A DNA stretch of 48,135 nucleotides, taken from NCBI GenBank assembly GCA_028285465.1, contig JANQPD010000013.1:1-48135 (forward strand), given 5' to 3'. The number at the start of each line of letters is the position of its first letter. The stretch's first letter is position 1. Source of the stretch: Owenweeksia sp. (lineage in GTDB: Bacteria; Bacteroidota; Bacteroidia; Flavobacteriales; Schleiferiaceae). Shown here piece by piece: positions 17,822 to 25,081 of this stretch. The translations under genes and the position numbers were made by a program. The notes under the pieces were generated by a model that searched no databases, was not told where the DNA came from, and worked only from the letters and a program-made list of their open reading frames with translations.

Positions 17822-19129
17822 ATGATTTTGTTTTACGCAGAAAAGATCACCCCCAGGCTACGGTACAGTGCAAAAATACTGCTCAACGATTTGCTTGGCC
17901 TAAAAATCAGTTTTACTACCGATAAAGACGATTACCTGCATGCCACCTTACCCAAAATCAATTATTCCAAAAACCCTTTACAGAGCGGGTTATACGTTCA
18001 GGCTGCCAACCTGCTTTTTGAAAGCGATATCTTTCAACAGGAGTTTCAAACCGGTGAATGGGAGGGAAAGCCCATCATCTACACCAGTGGCAAGCAGTCG
18101 CAATTGCCTTTTGATCCCTTTGCCGCCACTTTTTTTATGTTGAGCCGCTACGAAGAATACATTCCCTTTATTGCCGATGAACACAACCGCTTCCCCGCCA
18201 GGGAAAGCCTCTTGTATAGAATGGGGAAACTACATGTTCCCGTGGTAAACATCTGGGCAGAAATACTCAGCGAAAAGCTATTGGAGTTTTATCCCGGTAC
18301 AGCGTTTAACAAGCCGGTTTACCGCTTTCTGAATACGATTGATATTGACAATGCCTATGCCTATCTCGGAAAGGGCGTCATGCGTACCGCAGGGGGCTTT
18401 TTCAAAGATATATTTTCATTTAACTTCAGAGAGCTTATTGCCCGCAGTAAGGTGTTAATGGGCATAGAGTCTGATCCGTTTGAAACCTTCGACTATGTGT
18501 TACAGCTGCAAGAACGTTATGGTTTTGAAACGATTTACTTTGCTCTTTTCTCACGCACGGCCCAGTACGACCGCAACCTGAGTATGTACAGTCCGCGCTT
18601 GCAGCGCTATATAAAAGGGATAAATGATTTTTGTACCGTAGGCATACATCCTTCTTATCAGAGCAATAGCAACCTTAGCGTGGGCGAAGAGGAACTGCAT
18701 CGCCTGGAACAGGTACTCAATATAGACATCATACACAGCCGCCAACACTTTATAAAACTCAAATTTCCCGAAACCTACCGCAATTTGATAGACCTCGAAA
18801 TAGAACACGACTATTCTATGGGATTCGCAGCTGAGTCGGGTTTTAGGGCGGGCACCTGTACGCCGTTTCGCTTTTACGACCTGGAACTGGAAATAGAGAC
18901 AAACCTGGTGGTGCATCCTTTTCCGTTTATGGATGGGACCTACATCTATTACAAAAAAATGACCCCTGGAGAAGCGCTGGCGGAGATGCTGGAATACCTG
19001 AAAACCTACCGCAGGTACGGGGGAGCATTCATTCCCGTTTGGCACAATAGGATATTCAGTGAAAAGGAAGCAGAATGGCAGGGCTGGAAGGAGGTATATG
19101 AAGAGATCATAAAGCAGGCCACCGCATGA
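17822..19129 (+). CDS. Polysaccharide deacetylase-like protein (DUF7033-type N-terminus)
   Basis: The 435-residue protein has an N-terminal region of about 160 residues seen in Bacteroidota deacetylase-like proteins (FDPFAATFFMLSRYEEY is distinctive). It is followed by a NodB-type carbohydrate esterase fold: RFLNTIDIDNAYAY near 180 supplies the metal-binding/catalytic Asp pair, VGIHPSYQSNS near 275 carries a His, and IPVWHNRIFS near the end supplies the last conserved His. The family removes acetyl groups from N-acetylated sugars, but the substrate is unknown. No signal peptide is evident, so it probably works in the cytoplasm on precursors. The FemAB-like gene overlaps its stop by ATGA, so the two are coupled. 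Confidence 0.8.
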   Translation: MILFYAEKITPRLRYSAKILLNDLLGLKISFTTDKDDYLHATLPKINYSKNPLQSGLYVQAANLLFESDIFQQEFQTGEWEGKPIIYTSGKQSQLPFDPFAATFFMLSRYEEYIPFIADEHNRFPARESLLYRMGKLHVPVVNIWAEILSEKLLEFYPGTAFNKPVYRFLNTIDIDNAYAYLGKGVMRTAGGFFKDIFSFNFRELIARSKVLMGIESDPFETFDYVLQLQERYGFETIYFALFSRTAQYDRNLSMYSPRLQRYIKGINDFCTVGIHPSYQSNSNLSVGEEELHRLEQVLNIDIIHSRQHFIKLKFPETYRNLIDLEIEHDYSMGFAAESGFRAGTCTPFRFYDLELEIETNLVVHPFPFMDGTYIYYKKMTPGEALAEMLEYLKTYRRYGGAFIPVWHNRIFSEKEAEWQGWKEVYEEIIKQATA

Positions 19130-20037
19130 TCCGCCTACTTAAAAACCACCATATTGATTACGCAAAATACGACTTATGTGTAGCCATGGACCGTAGCGGC
19201 TTACCCTATGCACAATCCTGGTACCTGGATACCCTTTGTGAGTGGGAAACCCTGGTTAAAGATGATTACGATGCCGTATGGCCGCTGCCGGTAAATCAAA
19301 AATGGGGCATAAGCTATTATTACCGCCCTTTCGGTATACAGCAACTGGGCATTTACAGCAAGAAGTTGCTTAGCGAGGAGGATATAGAAGCTTTTACAAG
19401 AACGTTGACCGCCAGTACCCGCTATGCGGATGTATACATGAATGAAGGACAATTACCCGGCCCTTTAACGGGCTTGCGGGTGGCCAGCTTACCCAACTAT
19501 GTGCTGTCCCTGCAAAAGAGTTACGAGCAACTGTACAGCGGGTTTAACAACAATACCAGGCGCAACTTAAAAAAGAGCCAACGAAGCAAGCTGGAAGTTT
19601 TTGGAAACGATTCCCCCAGTGTGCTCATACAGCTTTTTAAACAGTATAAAGGCAAAAGACTAAAGCTGCCGGAAGCTTTTTACCGGCAGATGGAAAAGCT
19701 CATGTTTGCGCTTTTACACAGGAACCAGGGGAAACTCTATACGGTATATGGCGGACCCAATGAGCTGTTGGCAGGCGCCTTTTTGGCCCAGACCGGGAAA
19801 CGTCATGTGTTGCTCTTTACCGGAATAAGCGACAGGGGAAAGGAGTCCGGGGCCATGTATTACCTCATAAACGAATACCTGATCTTTCATAGTGGCCAGG
19901 ACGCGTTATTTGACTTTGAAGGCAGCAAAGATCCGGGTACTGCCCGTTTTTTTAAGGGGTTTGGCGCAGAGGAACGCAGCTACAGCAGGTTGCTCTACAA
20001 CCGCCTGCCCTTTTACTTAAGCTGGTTAAAGCAATGA
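19126..20037 (+). CDS. FemAB-like GNAT-fold acyltransferase
   Basis: The 303-residue cytoplasmic protein looks like a FemAB/BioF2-type acyltransferase. Supporting segments are the N-terminal DRSGLPYAQSWYLDTLC, the central basic helix FNNNTRRNLKKSQRS (typical of the lysine-rich loop before the second GNAT-like domain), and the C-terminal ISDRGKESGAMYYLINEYLIFH and FDFEGSKDPGTARFFKGFGA, which is a hallmark of the family. Such enzymes transfer amino acids or acyl groups to cell-wall or polysaccharide precursors. It overlaps both neighbours by ATGA (19126-19129 and 20034-20037), so it forms a coupled trio with the deacetylase and the HAD phosphatase. Substrate unknown. Confidence 0.7.
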   Translation: MIRLLKNHHIDYAKYDLCVAMDRSGLPYAQSWYLDTLCEWETLVKDDYDAVWPLPVNQKWGISYYYRPFGIQQLGIYSKKLLSEEDIEAFTRTLTASTRYADVYMNEGQLPGPLTGLRVASLPNYVLSLQKSYEQLYSGFNNNTRRNLKKSQRSKLEVFGNDSPSVLIQLFKQYKGKRLKLPEAFYRQMEKLMFALLHRNQGKLYTVYGGPNELLAGAFLAQTGKRHVLLFTGISDRGKESGAMYYLINEYLIFHSGQDALFDFEGSKDPGTARFFKGFGAEERSYSRLLYNRLPFYLSWLKQ

Positions 20038-20735
20038 AAAAATACCGGCACCTCTTTTTTGACCTGGATCATACCCTTTGGGACTTTGAGGCCAACAGCA
20101 GCTATACGTTAAAAATGCTTTTTGAGCATTACCAACTGGCAGAAAAGCTGCAAACTACTCCTGAGCATTTTTTGGAGAACTATTACCGCATAAACGATCA
20201 AAAATGGGCATTGTACCGGGCGGGCGAAATAAACAAAGAACAACTCAGAGCGTCCCGTTTCCTGGAAACTTTTGCCGTATACGGGTTTAAAGATGCCGCT
20301 TTTGGAAAGCGTTTCGATAAGGAATATATCGCGCAGAGCCCGTATCAGAAAAAACTGATAGAAGGTACTTTAGAGCTTCTGGATCACTTGAGCAGGCAAG
20401 AGGAGTATCAATTGCATATCATCACGAACGGTTTTGCCGAAATACAGGACATAAAGTTAACCCATAGCGGGTTAAAGGATTATTTCGAGGTAATTATGAC
20501 CTCGGAAAGAGTAGGGGCGACCAAACCCCATGCACGCATTTTTGTGGAAGCCATGCGCATGGCAGGGGCAGAACGCAAAAACAGCCTGATGATAGGAGAT
20601 AGCTTAACGGCCGATGTCCTGGGGGCAAAAAGATGCGGGATAGACCAGGTTTATTATAACCCCTCCCGTATAGTGCACGGGCAACAGGTAACGTACGAGA
20701 TAAGCACCCTCCTGGAGCTAAAGGGCATACTCTGA
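20034..20735 (+). CDS. yjjG: YjjG-family noncanonical pyrimidine nucleotidase (HAD superfamily)
   Basis: The 233-residue protein has all HAD motifs: FFDLDHTLWDF (nucleophile Asp10, Asp12), IITNG near 130 (motif II), the Lys in ATKPHARIF (motif III), and MIGDSLTADVLGA (motif IV). The DLDHTLWDFE form is typical of the YjjG subgroup, which dephosphorylates non-canonical nucleoside monophosphates to keep them out of DNA. Its start overlaps the FemAB-like gene by ATGA. A role on a sugar phosphate in the same pathway as its neighbours cannot be excluded from sequence alone. Confidence 0.85.
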   Translation: MKKYRHLFFDLDHTLWDFEANSSYTLKMLFEHYQLAEKLQTTPEHFLENYYRINDQKWALYRAGEINKEQLRASRFLETFAVYGFKDAAFGKRFDKEYIAQSPYQKKLIEGTLELLDHLSRQEEYQLHIITNGFAEIQDIKLTHSGLKDYFEVIMTSERVGATKPHARIFVEAMRMAGAERKNSLMIGDSLTADVLGAKRCGIDQVYYNPSRIVHGQQVTYEISTLLELKGIL

Positions 20736-20770
20736 TTAAACCCTTTCCGTTTTTTTTCGTCAGAGAAACG

Positions 20771-20778
20771 TATCTTTA
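20771..20778 (+). promoter_or_regulatory. Candidate -7 box (TATCTTTA) for the lipoprotein/DUF1501 operon
   Basis: TATCTTTA differs from TAnnTTTG at the last base and lies 23 bases before the TTG start at 20802. It is the only candidate seen in the 66-base gap after the YjjG-like gene. Confidence 0.35.
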
Positions 20779-20801
20779 AAATCTTCAATAACAATACCTT
20801 T

Positions 20802-21656
20802 TTGAGAAAGAGCATTTGCATAGGGCTTATTCTAATGGCTTTGGCCTGCACCAAAAAGGAAATAACAGTGGTGCCGGGCAACCAGGCACCGGCGGAGCTT
20901 CCGGTAACCCAGGCCTTGCGCGAAAACTATATAAACCGGGTGTACATAAATCTTGTAGGTAGAAAAGCCACTTCCGGGGAGTTTCAGGAAGCCCTGGACA
21001 TGCTGGGAGAAAAGGCCACCGCTCCGAGCAGAAAAGAACTGCTGGAAACCTTGTTGGATCTGCCCGAGTACCCTGTGCAATTGTACGCCATAGCCCGGAG
21101 TGATTTTTTGGAAGATGTAGATACGGTGGAAATAAACGAAACCTATCACAACCTGCAGTTGGCGCTTGCGGGTGCCTCGGGTACATACCGGGAATACCTC
21201 CTCTTTGAACTGGAACGCCTGGCCGCCATGAAAAACATACTGCCGGGGCTCAGGCATGACTCGCTGGACGTAAGAGGCATGCACATGCGCGTGGTAAACA
21301 ACCTGTATTACGACAATATAAACATGGGCACGGAAAACTTTGTAGTGGCCACTTTCCAGAACTTTCTGTTCCGCTACCCAACCAATGAAGAACTTGCTCA
21401 GGGGAGCAATATGGTAGATGGAATAAGTGCCCTGCTGTTTTTTAGCAATGGCAGCAGCCGGGCTGACTTTACGGATATCTTCTTTTCTTCTCCGGGCTAC
21501 TACGAAGGGCAGGTAATCGACCTCTACCAACGCAACCTGTTCAGGTCGCCCGGCAGTACCGAAATGGCGGAGCTTACCACAGCCTATATGGAAGATGGGG
21601 ATTATGAAGCGTTACAAATAAACATACTGACAAGCAATGAGTATTTCTTTAATTAG
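20802..21656 (+). CDS. DUF1549-like lipoprotein
   Basis: The 284-residue protein starts at a TTG: this gives MRKSICIGLILMALAC, a complete lipoprotein signal with Cys16, whereas the next ATG would leave too short a signal. Residues about 41-90 (ENYINRVYINLVGRKATSGE ... LLDLPEY) resemble the DUF1549 opening found in planctomycete surface proteins (Leu-Ile-Arg-Arg-Val-Tyr-Leu-Asp-Leu-x-Gly). The C-terminal part has two segments of the type FLFRYPTNEE and LYQRNLFRSPGS, each leading to an S-x-x-Y or SNEYF end, reminiscent of DUF4214-type helical repeats. Function unknown. It is gene one of five overlapping genes; the next gene starts 20 bases before its stop. Confidence 0.7.
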   Translation: MRKSICIGLILMALACTKKEITVVPGNQAPAELPVTQALRENYINRVYINLVGRKATSGEFQEALDMLGEKATAPSRKELLETLLDLPEYPVQLYAIARSDFLEDVDTVEINETYHNLQLALAGASGTYREYLLFELERLAAMKNILPGLRHDSLDVRGMHMRVVNNLYYDNINMGTENFVVATFQNFLFRYPTNEELAQGSNMVDGISALLFFSNGSSRADFTDIFFSSPGYYEGQVIDLYQRNLFRSPGSTEMAELTTAYMEDGDYEALQINILTSNEYFFN

Positions 21657-22131
21657 GTATGCCGGTGTGCTGCTCTTTTTATTTTTACTGGCCGGGTGTA
21701 AAAAAGAGCAGGTCAATCAATATGAGATTGACGAAATAACGCTCTACAGCAATGCTAGCGAAAAGAAAAACCTCAAAACAGACGAGCAATTCCTGTCTAT
21801 CCTGTACAGCGATCTGTTCGATAAGAGCATCAGCGCACAGGAAATGTCGTTGCTTACCCGCTCTTATACAGCTTTAGGCGATAAAGCACTGGTTATAGAT
21901 ATGCTTACTAAAACCATGTTGATTTCTCCGGATGCAAACGTGCCTTCGCCCGAACAGATGCACGAGCATCCCGAAGTGTTTGTGGAGGAAGCATTTAAGC
22001 GTTTTTATATCCGGAAACCCAATGTGCAGGAAAGCTGGTTTTTCACGAATCTTATTGTGCAGGATACTTCCATAAAACCGGTCGATGTGTATTACAGCAT
22101 GCTTACCGCAGATGAATACCGCTATTATTAA
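21637..22131 (+). CDS. Small lipoprotein with repeat of the upstream protein's C-terminal module
   Basis: The 164-residue protein has a clean lipoprotein signal (LFLLAGC, Cys21). The rest is helical. Residues about 48-60 (FLSILYSDLFDKS) and 115-164 (VEEAFKRFYIRKPNVQE ... SMLTADEYRYY) look like the C-terminal module of the upstream protein (LYQRNLFRSPGS ... LTSNEYFFN), so the two may be related by duplication. It overlaps the upstream gene by 20 bases and is followed by the DUF1501-like gene after 6 bases. No function is known. Confidence 0.75.
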   Translation: MSISLIRYAGVLLFLFLLAGCKKEQVNQYEIDEITLYSNASEKKNLKTDEQFLSILYSDLFDKSISAQEMSLLTRSYTALGDKALVIDMLTKTMLISPDANVPSPEQMHEHPEVFVEEAFKRFYIRKPNVQESWFFTNLIVQDTSIKPVDVYYSMLTADEYRYY

Positions 22132-22137
22132 GCGCCT

Positions 22138-23439
22138 ATGAAAAGGAGAAATTTTTTAAAGAAAGCAGCGCTGGCTTCCGCAGGTATGGTTGCTATGCCG
22201 CACATTCTTCCCGGGGGAAGCCTTTTTGCCAGAACCGCTTCGCGTAAAGTAAACCACGTGGTGTTTTGTCTATTTGCCGGGGGCATACGGAACTATGAGA
22301 GCGTGCACCAGAATGATGGAAACCTTATGCCCAGCTTACTTACAGGCACTAAGAACATTAGCAGTGACCTGGCCGGCAGCATGGTGCCATTGCCCGCCCC
22401 TGTATTGGCCAACCCATTGCAAAGCCAGGGTACCTTGTTTAAGGAGTTCAGGTATGATGATGGTCCTTTGGGGCACTTTAACGGCCATACCACGGCCATA
22501 ACCGGCCAGTATACCAACAGCAGCCTCAATTTAAGGGAGCGCCCGGCTTTTCCCACGATCTTTGAGCTTTACCGCAAGCACAGCGGTCCATCCAATTCTC
22601 CGCTCAATGCCTGGTGGGTATCGCACAGCAATAACCTGTATCCTATCCTCAATTACAGCAATTACCCCGGCTACGGACCTTTATACGGGGCAAATCAAAT
22701 TTCACCCACCCATTTCTTCGGGTACGAAAACGCGTCTTTCTTATCGGCTAAAAGCCAGTTTTCGGAGCGGAGGAAAGCGGAGCAGGATAAAATGCGCACT
22801 TTCCTCAACAACAATTTTGGCGGAGGTCTCAATCAAAATACCGGCTTTGCCAATGCCCCTGAAGAGGCCGGTCGCCTGGAGCAGTGGATAGACCAGATGC
22901 TGGCCGAAATACAGGCAGGCAGCCAGAACAACCCCTGGAATATACCGGGTTATATGAGCGGGGATATGTATAACCTGTATTATGCCGAACGCGTGCTCGA
23001 GGCTTTTGAGCCGGAGTTATTGGTCGTAAATATGTTTGATGTAGACGTATGCCATACCGACTTTACCGCTTATGTAAACAATTTGCGCAGGGCAGACTAT
23101 GCGGTTGGTCATTTGTGGAATACCATCCAAAGCATACCGGGGCTGGCAAACGACACCTTGCTTATTGTAGCGCCCGAGATCGGCCGTAACGGCACACCCA
23201 ACTCCATAATAGACCAAAACGGGCGCGCAGCACTGGACCATACCAATGGAGATCCGGTAAGCAAAGAAATATTCTGCCTTATAGCCGGCCCCCCCGGGGT
23301 GGTGCATCAAAATAAGGTGATCAGCCAGGCCGGTGGGCGCAGCATCGACATTGTACCCACTATAGCGGATGCCCTGGGCTTTTATGATGAGGTAAGGGGT
23401 CTATTGCCCGGCAGTGTTTTACAAGAAGCTTTCGTATGA
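22138..23439 (+). CDS. DUF1501-like exported protein with Tat-type signal
   Basis: The 433-residue protein begins MKRRNFLKKAALASAG, a twin-arginine signal peptide (RRNFLK). The body resembles DUF1501, an alkaline-phosphatase/sulfatase-fold family. The supporting features are VNHVVFCLFAGGIRNYESVH near the start (with FAGG where canonical members have a metal-binding pattern), DDGPLGHFNGHTTAITGQ near 105-120, LLVVNMFDVDVCHTDF near 288-303, and TLLIVAPEIGRNGTPN with LDHTNGD and FCLIAGPPGV near 340-385. Phosphatase or sulfatase activity is possible but not shown. It probably folds in the cytoplasm and is then exported with its cofactor. It overlaps the next gene by ATGA. In planctomycetes such proteins occur paired with DUF1549 proteins, as here. 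Confidence 0.8.
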   Translation: MKRRNFLKKAALASAGMVAMPHILPGGSLFARTASRKVNHVVFCLFAGGIRNYESVHQNDGNLMPSLLTGTKNISSDLAGSMVPLPAPVLANPLQSQGTLFKEFRYDDGPLGHFNGHTTAITGQYTNSSLNLRERPAFPTIFELYRKHSGPSNSPLNAWWVSHSNNLYPILNYSNYPGYGPLYGANQISPTHFFGYENASFLSAKSQFSERRKAEQDKMRTFLNNNFGGGLNQNTGFANAPEEAGRLEQWIDQMLAEIQAGSQNNPWNIPGYMSGDMYNLYYAERVLEAFEPELLVVNMFDVDVCHTDFTAYVNNLRRADYAVGHLWNTIQSIPGLANDTLLIVAPEIGRNGTPNSIIDQNGRAALDHTNGDPVSKEIFCLIAGPPGVVHQNKVISQAGGRSIDIVPTIADALGFYDEVRGLLPGSVLQEAFV

Positions 23440-24329
23440 AAAAACTACTTACCCGTATATGCACCTTTTTTGCCCTGTTTGCCGTTGGAGCGGCAGCTTG
23501 TACGAAAACGATAACAGATGAGCGTGCCAATCCGTTTGACCACAATGGCCAGGATACGATCCCGGGCAAAGCAGACCTGAGCAAGCTGGAAGGCTTGCAC
23601 CAGCAGATCTTTGTGTTAAAGTGCGCCAACCCAACCTGTCATGACGGAAGCTTTGAACCGGATTTCCGGAGTGTACAGAGCACTTATGCGTCCCTGGTGT
23701 ATCACCCCGTAACCAAAAACGATGACCAGGGTACCTATACCTATCGAGTATTGCCCGGGGAGGCGGACAGCAGCTGGCTTTTTCGAAGGCTTATAGCCGA
23801 TGAAGTACTCGGACGGATGCCGCTGTACGCAGAACCCCTGCCACAGGAGGAAATAGACGCGATCAAAGAATGGATCAACCAGGGGGCTAAAGACATTTTT
23901 AGTCAAACGGCCGATGCGCCTAATTTTGCGCCGGTGGTACGGGGCTATGGGCTATACAACGCTGCTTACCAAAAGATTGATACGATAAGGGTAGACGGCT
24001 GGGCTTCTGCTTTTTTAGTACCTGGCAACACCAGTGAGAATCTCCTGCTTTCGGTAGAAGACGACCAAAGTGATCTAAACGATTTTATGGTAAAGGAGTT
24101 GAGTTTCAGCTATGCACGCGATAACTGGCAAGCTTTTCAGACGCTGCCCCTCAATAAACTTTGGAGTGATGTACTTCAGGTGCCCTTTGTGGCGGCCCAG
24201 TTTACAACCGACACGACCATTTATTTCCGTGTAAAAGTAGTAGATGGCGGAGGAGCCGAAACCGTTATGCCCAACGAAAACAGTCCCCTATGGTGGAAAG
24301 AAAACTTTTCCTTCAAAGTATTGCCTTAA
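23436..24329 (+). CDS. Lipoprotein with PSCyt1-like cytochrome c motif
   Basis: The 297-residue protein has a lipoprotein signal (VGAAAC, Cys22). Residues about 52-150 look like a planctomycete-type cytochrome c domain: CANPTCHDG (Cys63, Cys68, His69) with four residues between the cysteines instead of two, then FDFRSVQSTY-like spacing, and the C-terminal RMPLYAEPLPQEEIDAIKEW with a candidate axial Met, ending INQGA, which is standard for the family. Whether heme is attached to a CxxxxCH site is uncertain. The C-terminal half (about 165-297) is beta-rich and unrecognised. It overlaps both neighbours (ATGA at its start, 40 bases at its end). Confidence 0.8.
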   Translation: MKKLLTRICTFFALFAVGAAACTKTITDERANPFDHNGQDTIPGKADLSKLEGLHQQIFVLKCANPTCHDGSFEPDFRSVQSTYASLVYHPVTKNDDQGTYTYRVLPGEADSSWLFRRLIADEVLGRMPLYAEPLPQEEIDAIKEWINQGAKDIFSQTADAPNFAPVVRGYGLYNAAYQKIDTIRVDGWASAFLVPGNTSENLLLSVEDDQSDLNDFMVKELSFSYARDNWQAFQTLPLNKLWSDVLQVPFVAAQFTTDTTIYFRVKVVDGGGAETVMPNENSPLWWKENFSFKVLP

Positions 24330-24742
24330 TCCTTTTATGGGCGGCGGCCGGCTGCAAAAGGGAAGAACCCGATCTAGGGCCCGTGCCGCGCCTTGAATTA
24401 TTGGAGGTAAGCCCGCTTCAGTTACAGGCCTTCAAAGACAGCCTGGTAATCCGCTTGCAATATGAAGACGGAGACGGAGACCTGGGTGGGGTGCACCCCG
24501 ATTCGAGTAACCTCTTTGTAGTAGACAGCCGCATAGGCTTAAAGTATAGCTACCGCATCCAGGAATTGGTGCCGGGTGGGGAAACGGTACCCATTAAGGG
24601 AACCTTGAAAATATTGCTCAACAGCCTTTTTCTGGTACAGGATACCGTACAGGAAACGGTAAGCTTTGAGATCTATGCTTTTGACAAAGCCGGAAATAAG
24701 AGTAACGTATTGCGTACAGAGCAGGTAGTAATTAACAGGTAA
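24290..24742 (+). CDS. Small beta-rich lipoprotein
   Basis: The 150-residue protein has a lipoprotein signal (LLWAAAGC, Cys22). The rest contains YEDGDGDLGGVHPDSSNLFV (near 52-71), a pattern often found in Bacteroidota lipoproteins of unknown function and possibly binding calcium, and ends in a beta-sandwich-like stretch (VSFEIYAFDKAGNKSN). Its start lies 40 bases inside the preceding gene in another frame; both frames encode plausible protein over that stretch. Last gene of the five-gene operon. Confidence 0.75.
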   Translation: MVERKLFLQSIALILLWAAAGCKREEPDLGPVPRLELLEVSPLQLQAFKDSLVIRLQYEDGDGDLGGVHPDSSNLFVVDSRIGLKYSYRIQELVPGGETVPIKGTLKILLNSLFLVQDTVQETVSFEIYAFDKAGNKSNVLRTEQVVINR

Positions 24743-25081
24743 TTACGTGCATTTACAATATAACTCAATTGTTATGTTTATTTTTTAAACCGGACTAAGG
24801 TAAAAACAAGATCATACTTTTGAAAGGAACCACTTGGCCCTTTGGCAGATGCGTGGAAGAAGTGCGGCCAAAAGGGACAAAGCAGAAATGTTTAGGCCAC
24901 ACCTGGGCGTATACATTTTAGTTGAAAAAATAAATACCTTTCCCAAAACGGGAAAATGACCCTTTTAATGTAGCAAATGATACAAAAAGATAGACATTTT
25001 GTGGATATCTTTTGTTCTTTTTTTGCAGGAAAGGAAAAGCGCATATTTTTACGGCCGAAAATAACCTTAACGATCTGTGCC
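24743..25081. other. 339-base intergenic region upstream of RHS locus A
   Basis: No gene is seen. It contains a weak hairpin (ATAAC at 24760-24764 with GTTAT at 24770-24774) followed by a T-rich stretch, perhaps ending the lipoprotein operon. A promoter box lies at 24815, an imperfect hairpin at about 24838-24880 (CCCTTTGGC against GGCCAAAAGGG), and a short hairpin TTTCCC/GGGAAA at 24939-24955. An in-frame extension of the RHS protein upstream to 24977 exists but lacks a signal peptide at its start. Confidence 0.6.
24815..24822 (+). promoter_or_regulatory. Candidate -7 box (TACTTTTG) for RHS locus A
   Basis: A perfect TAnnTTTG match 259 bases before the RHS start. It would give a long structured leader. 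A second, weaker match (TACCTTTC) lies at 24936-24943. Confidence 0.4.

Noticed and set aside
24977..25081. 35-residue N-terminal extension of RHS A
   Set aside because: The extension would bury the signal peptide that begins at 25082; the later ATG gives a normal exported protein.
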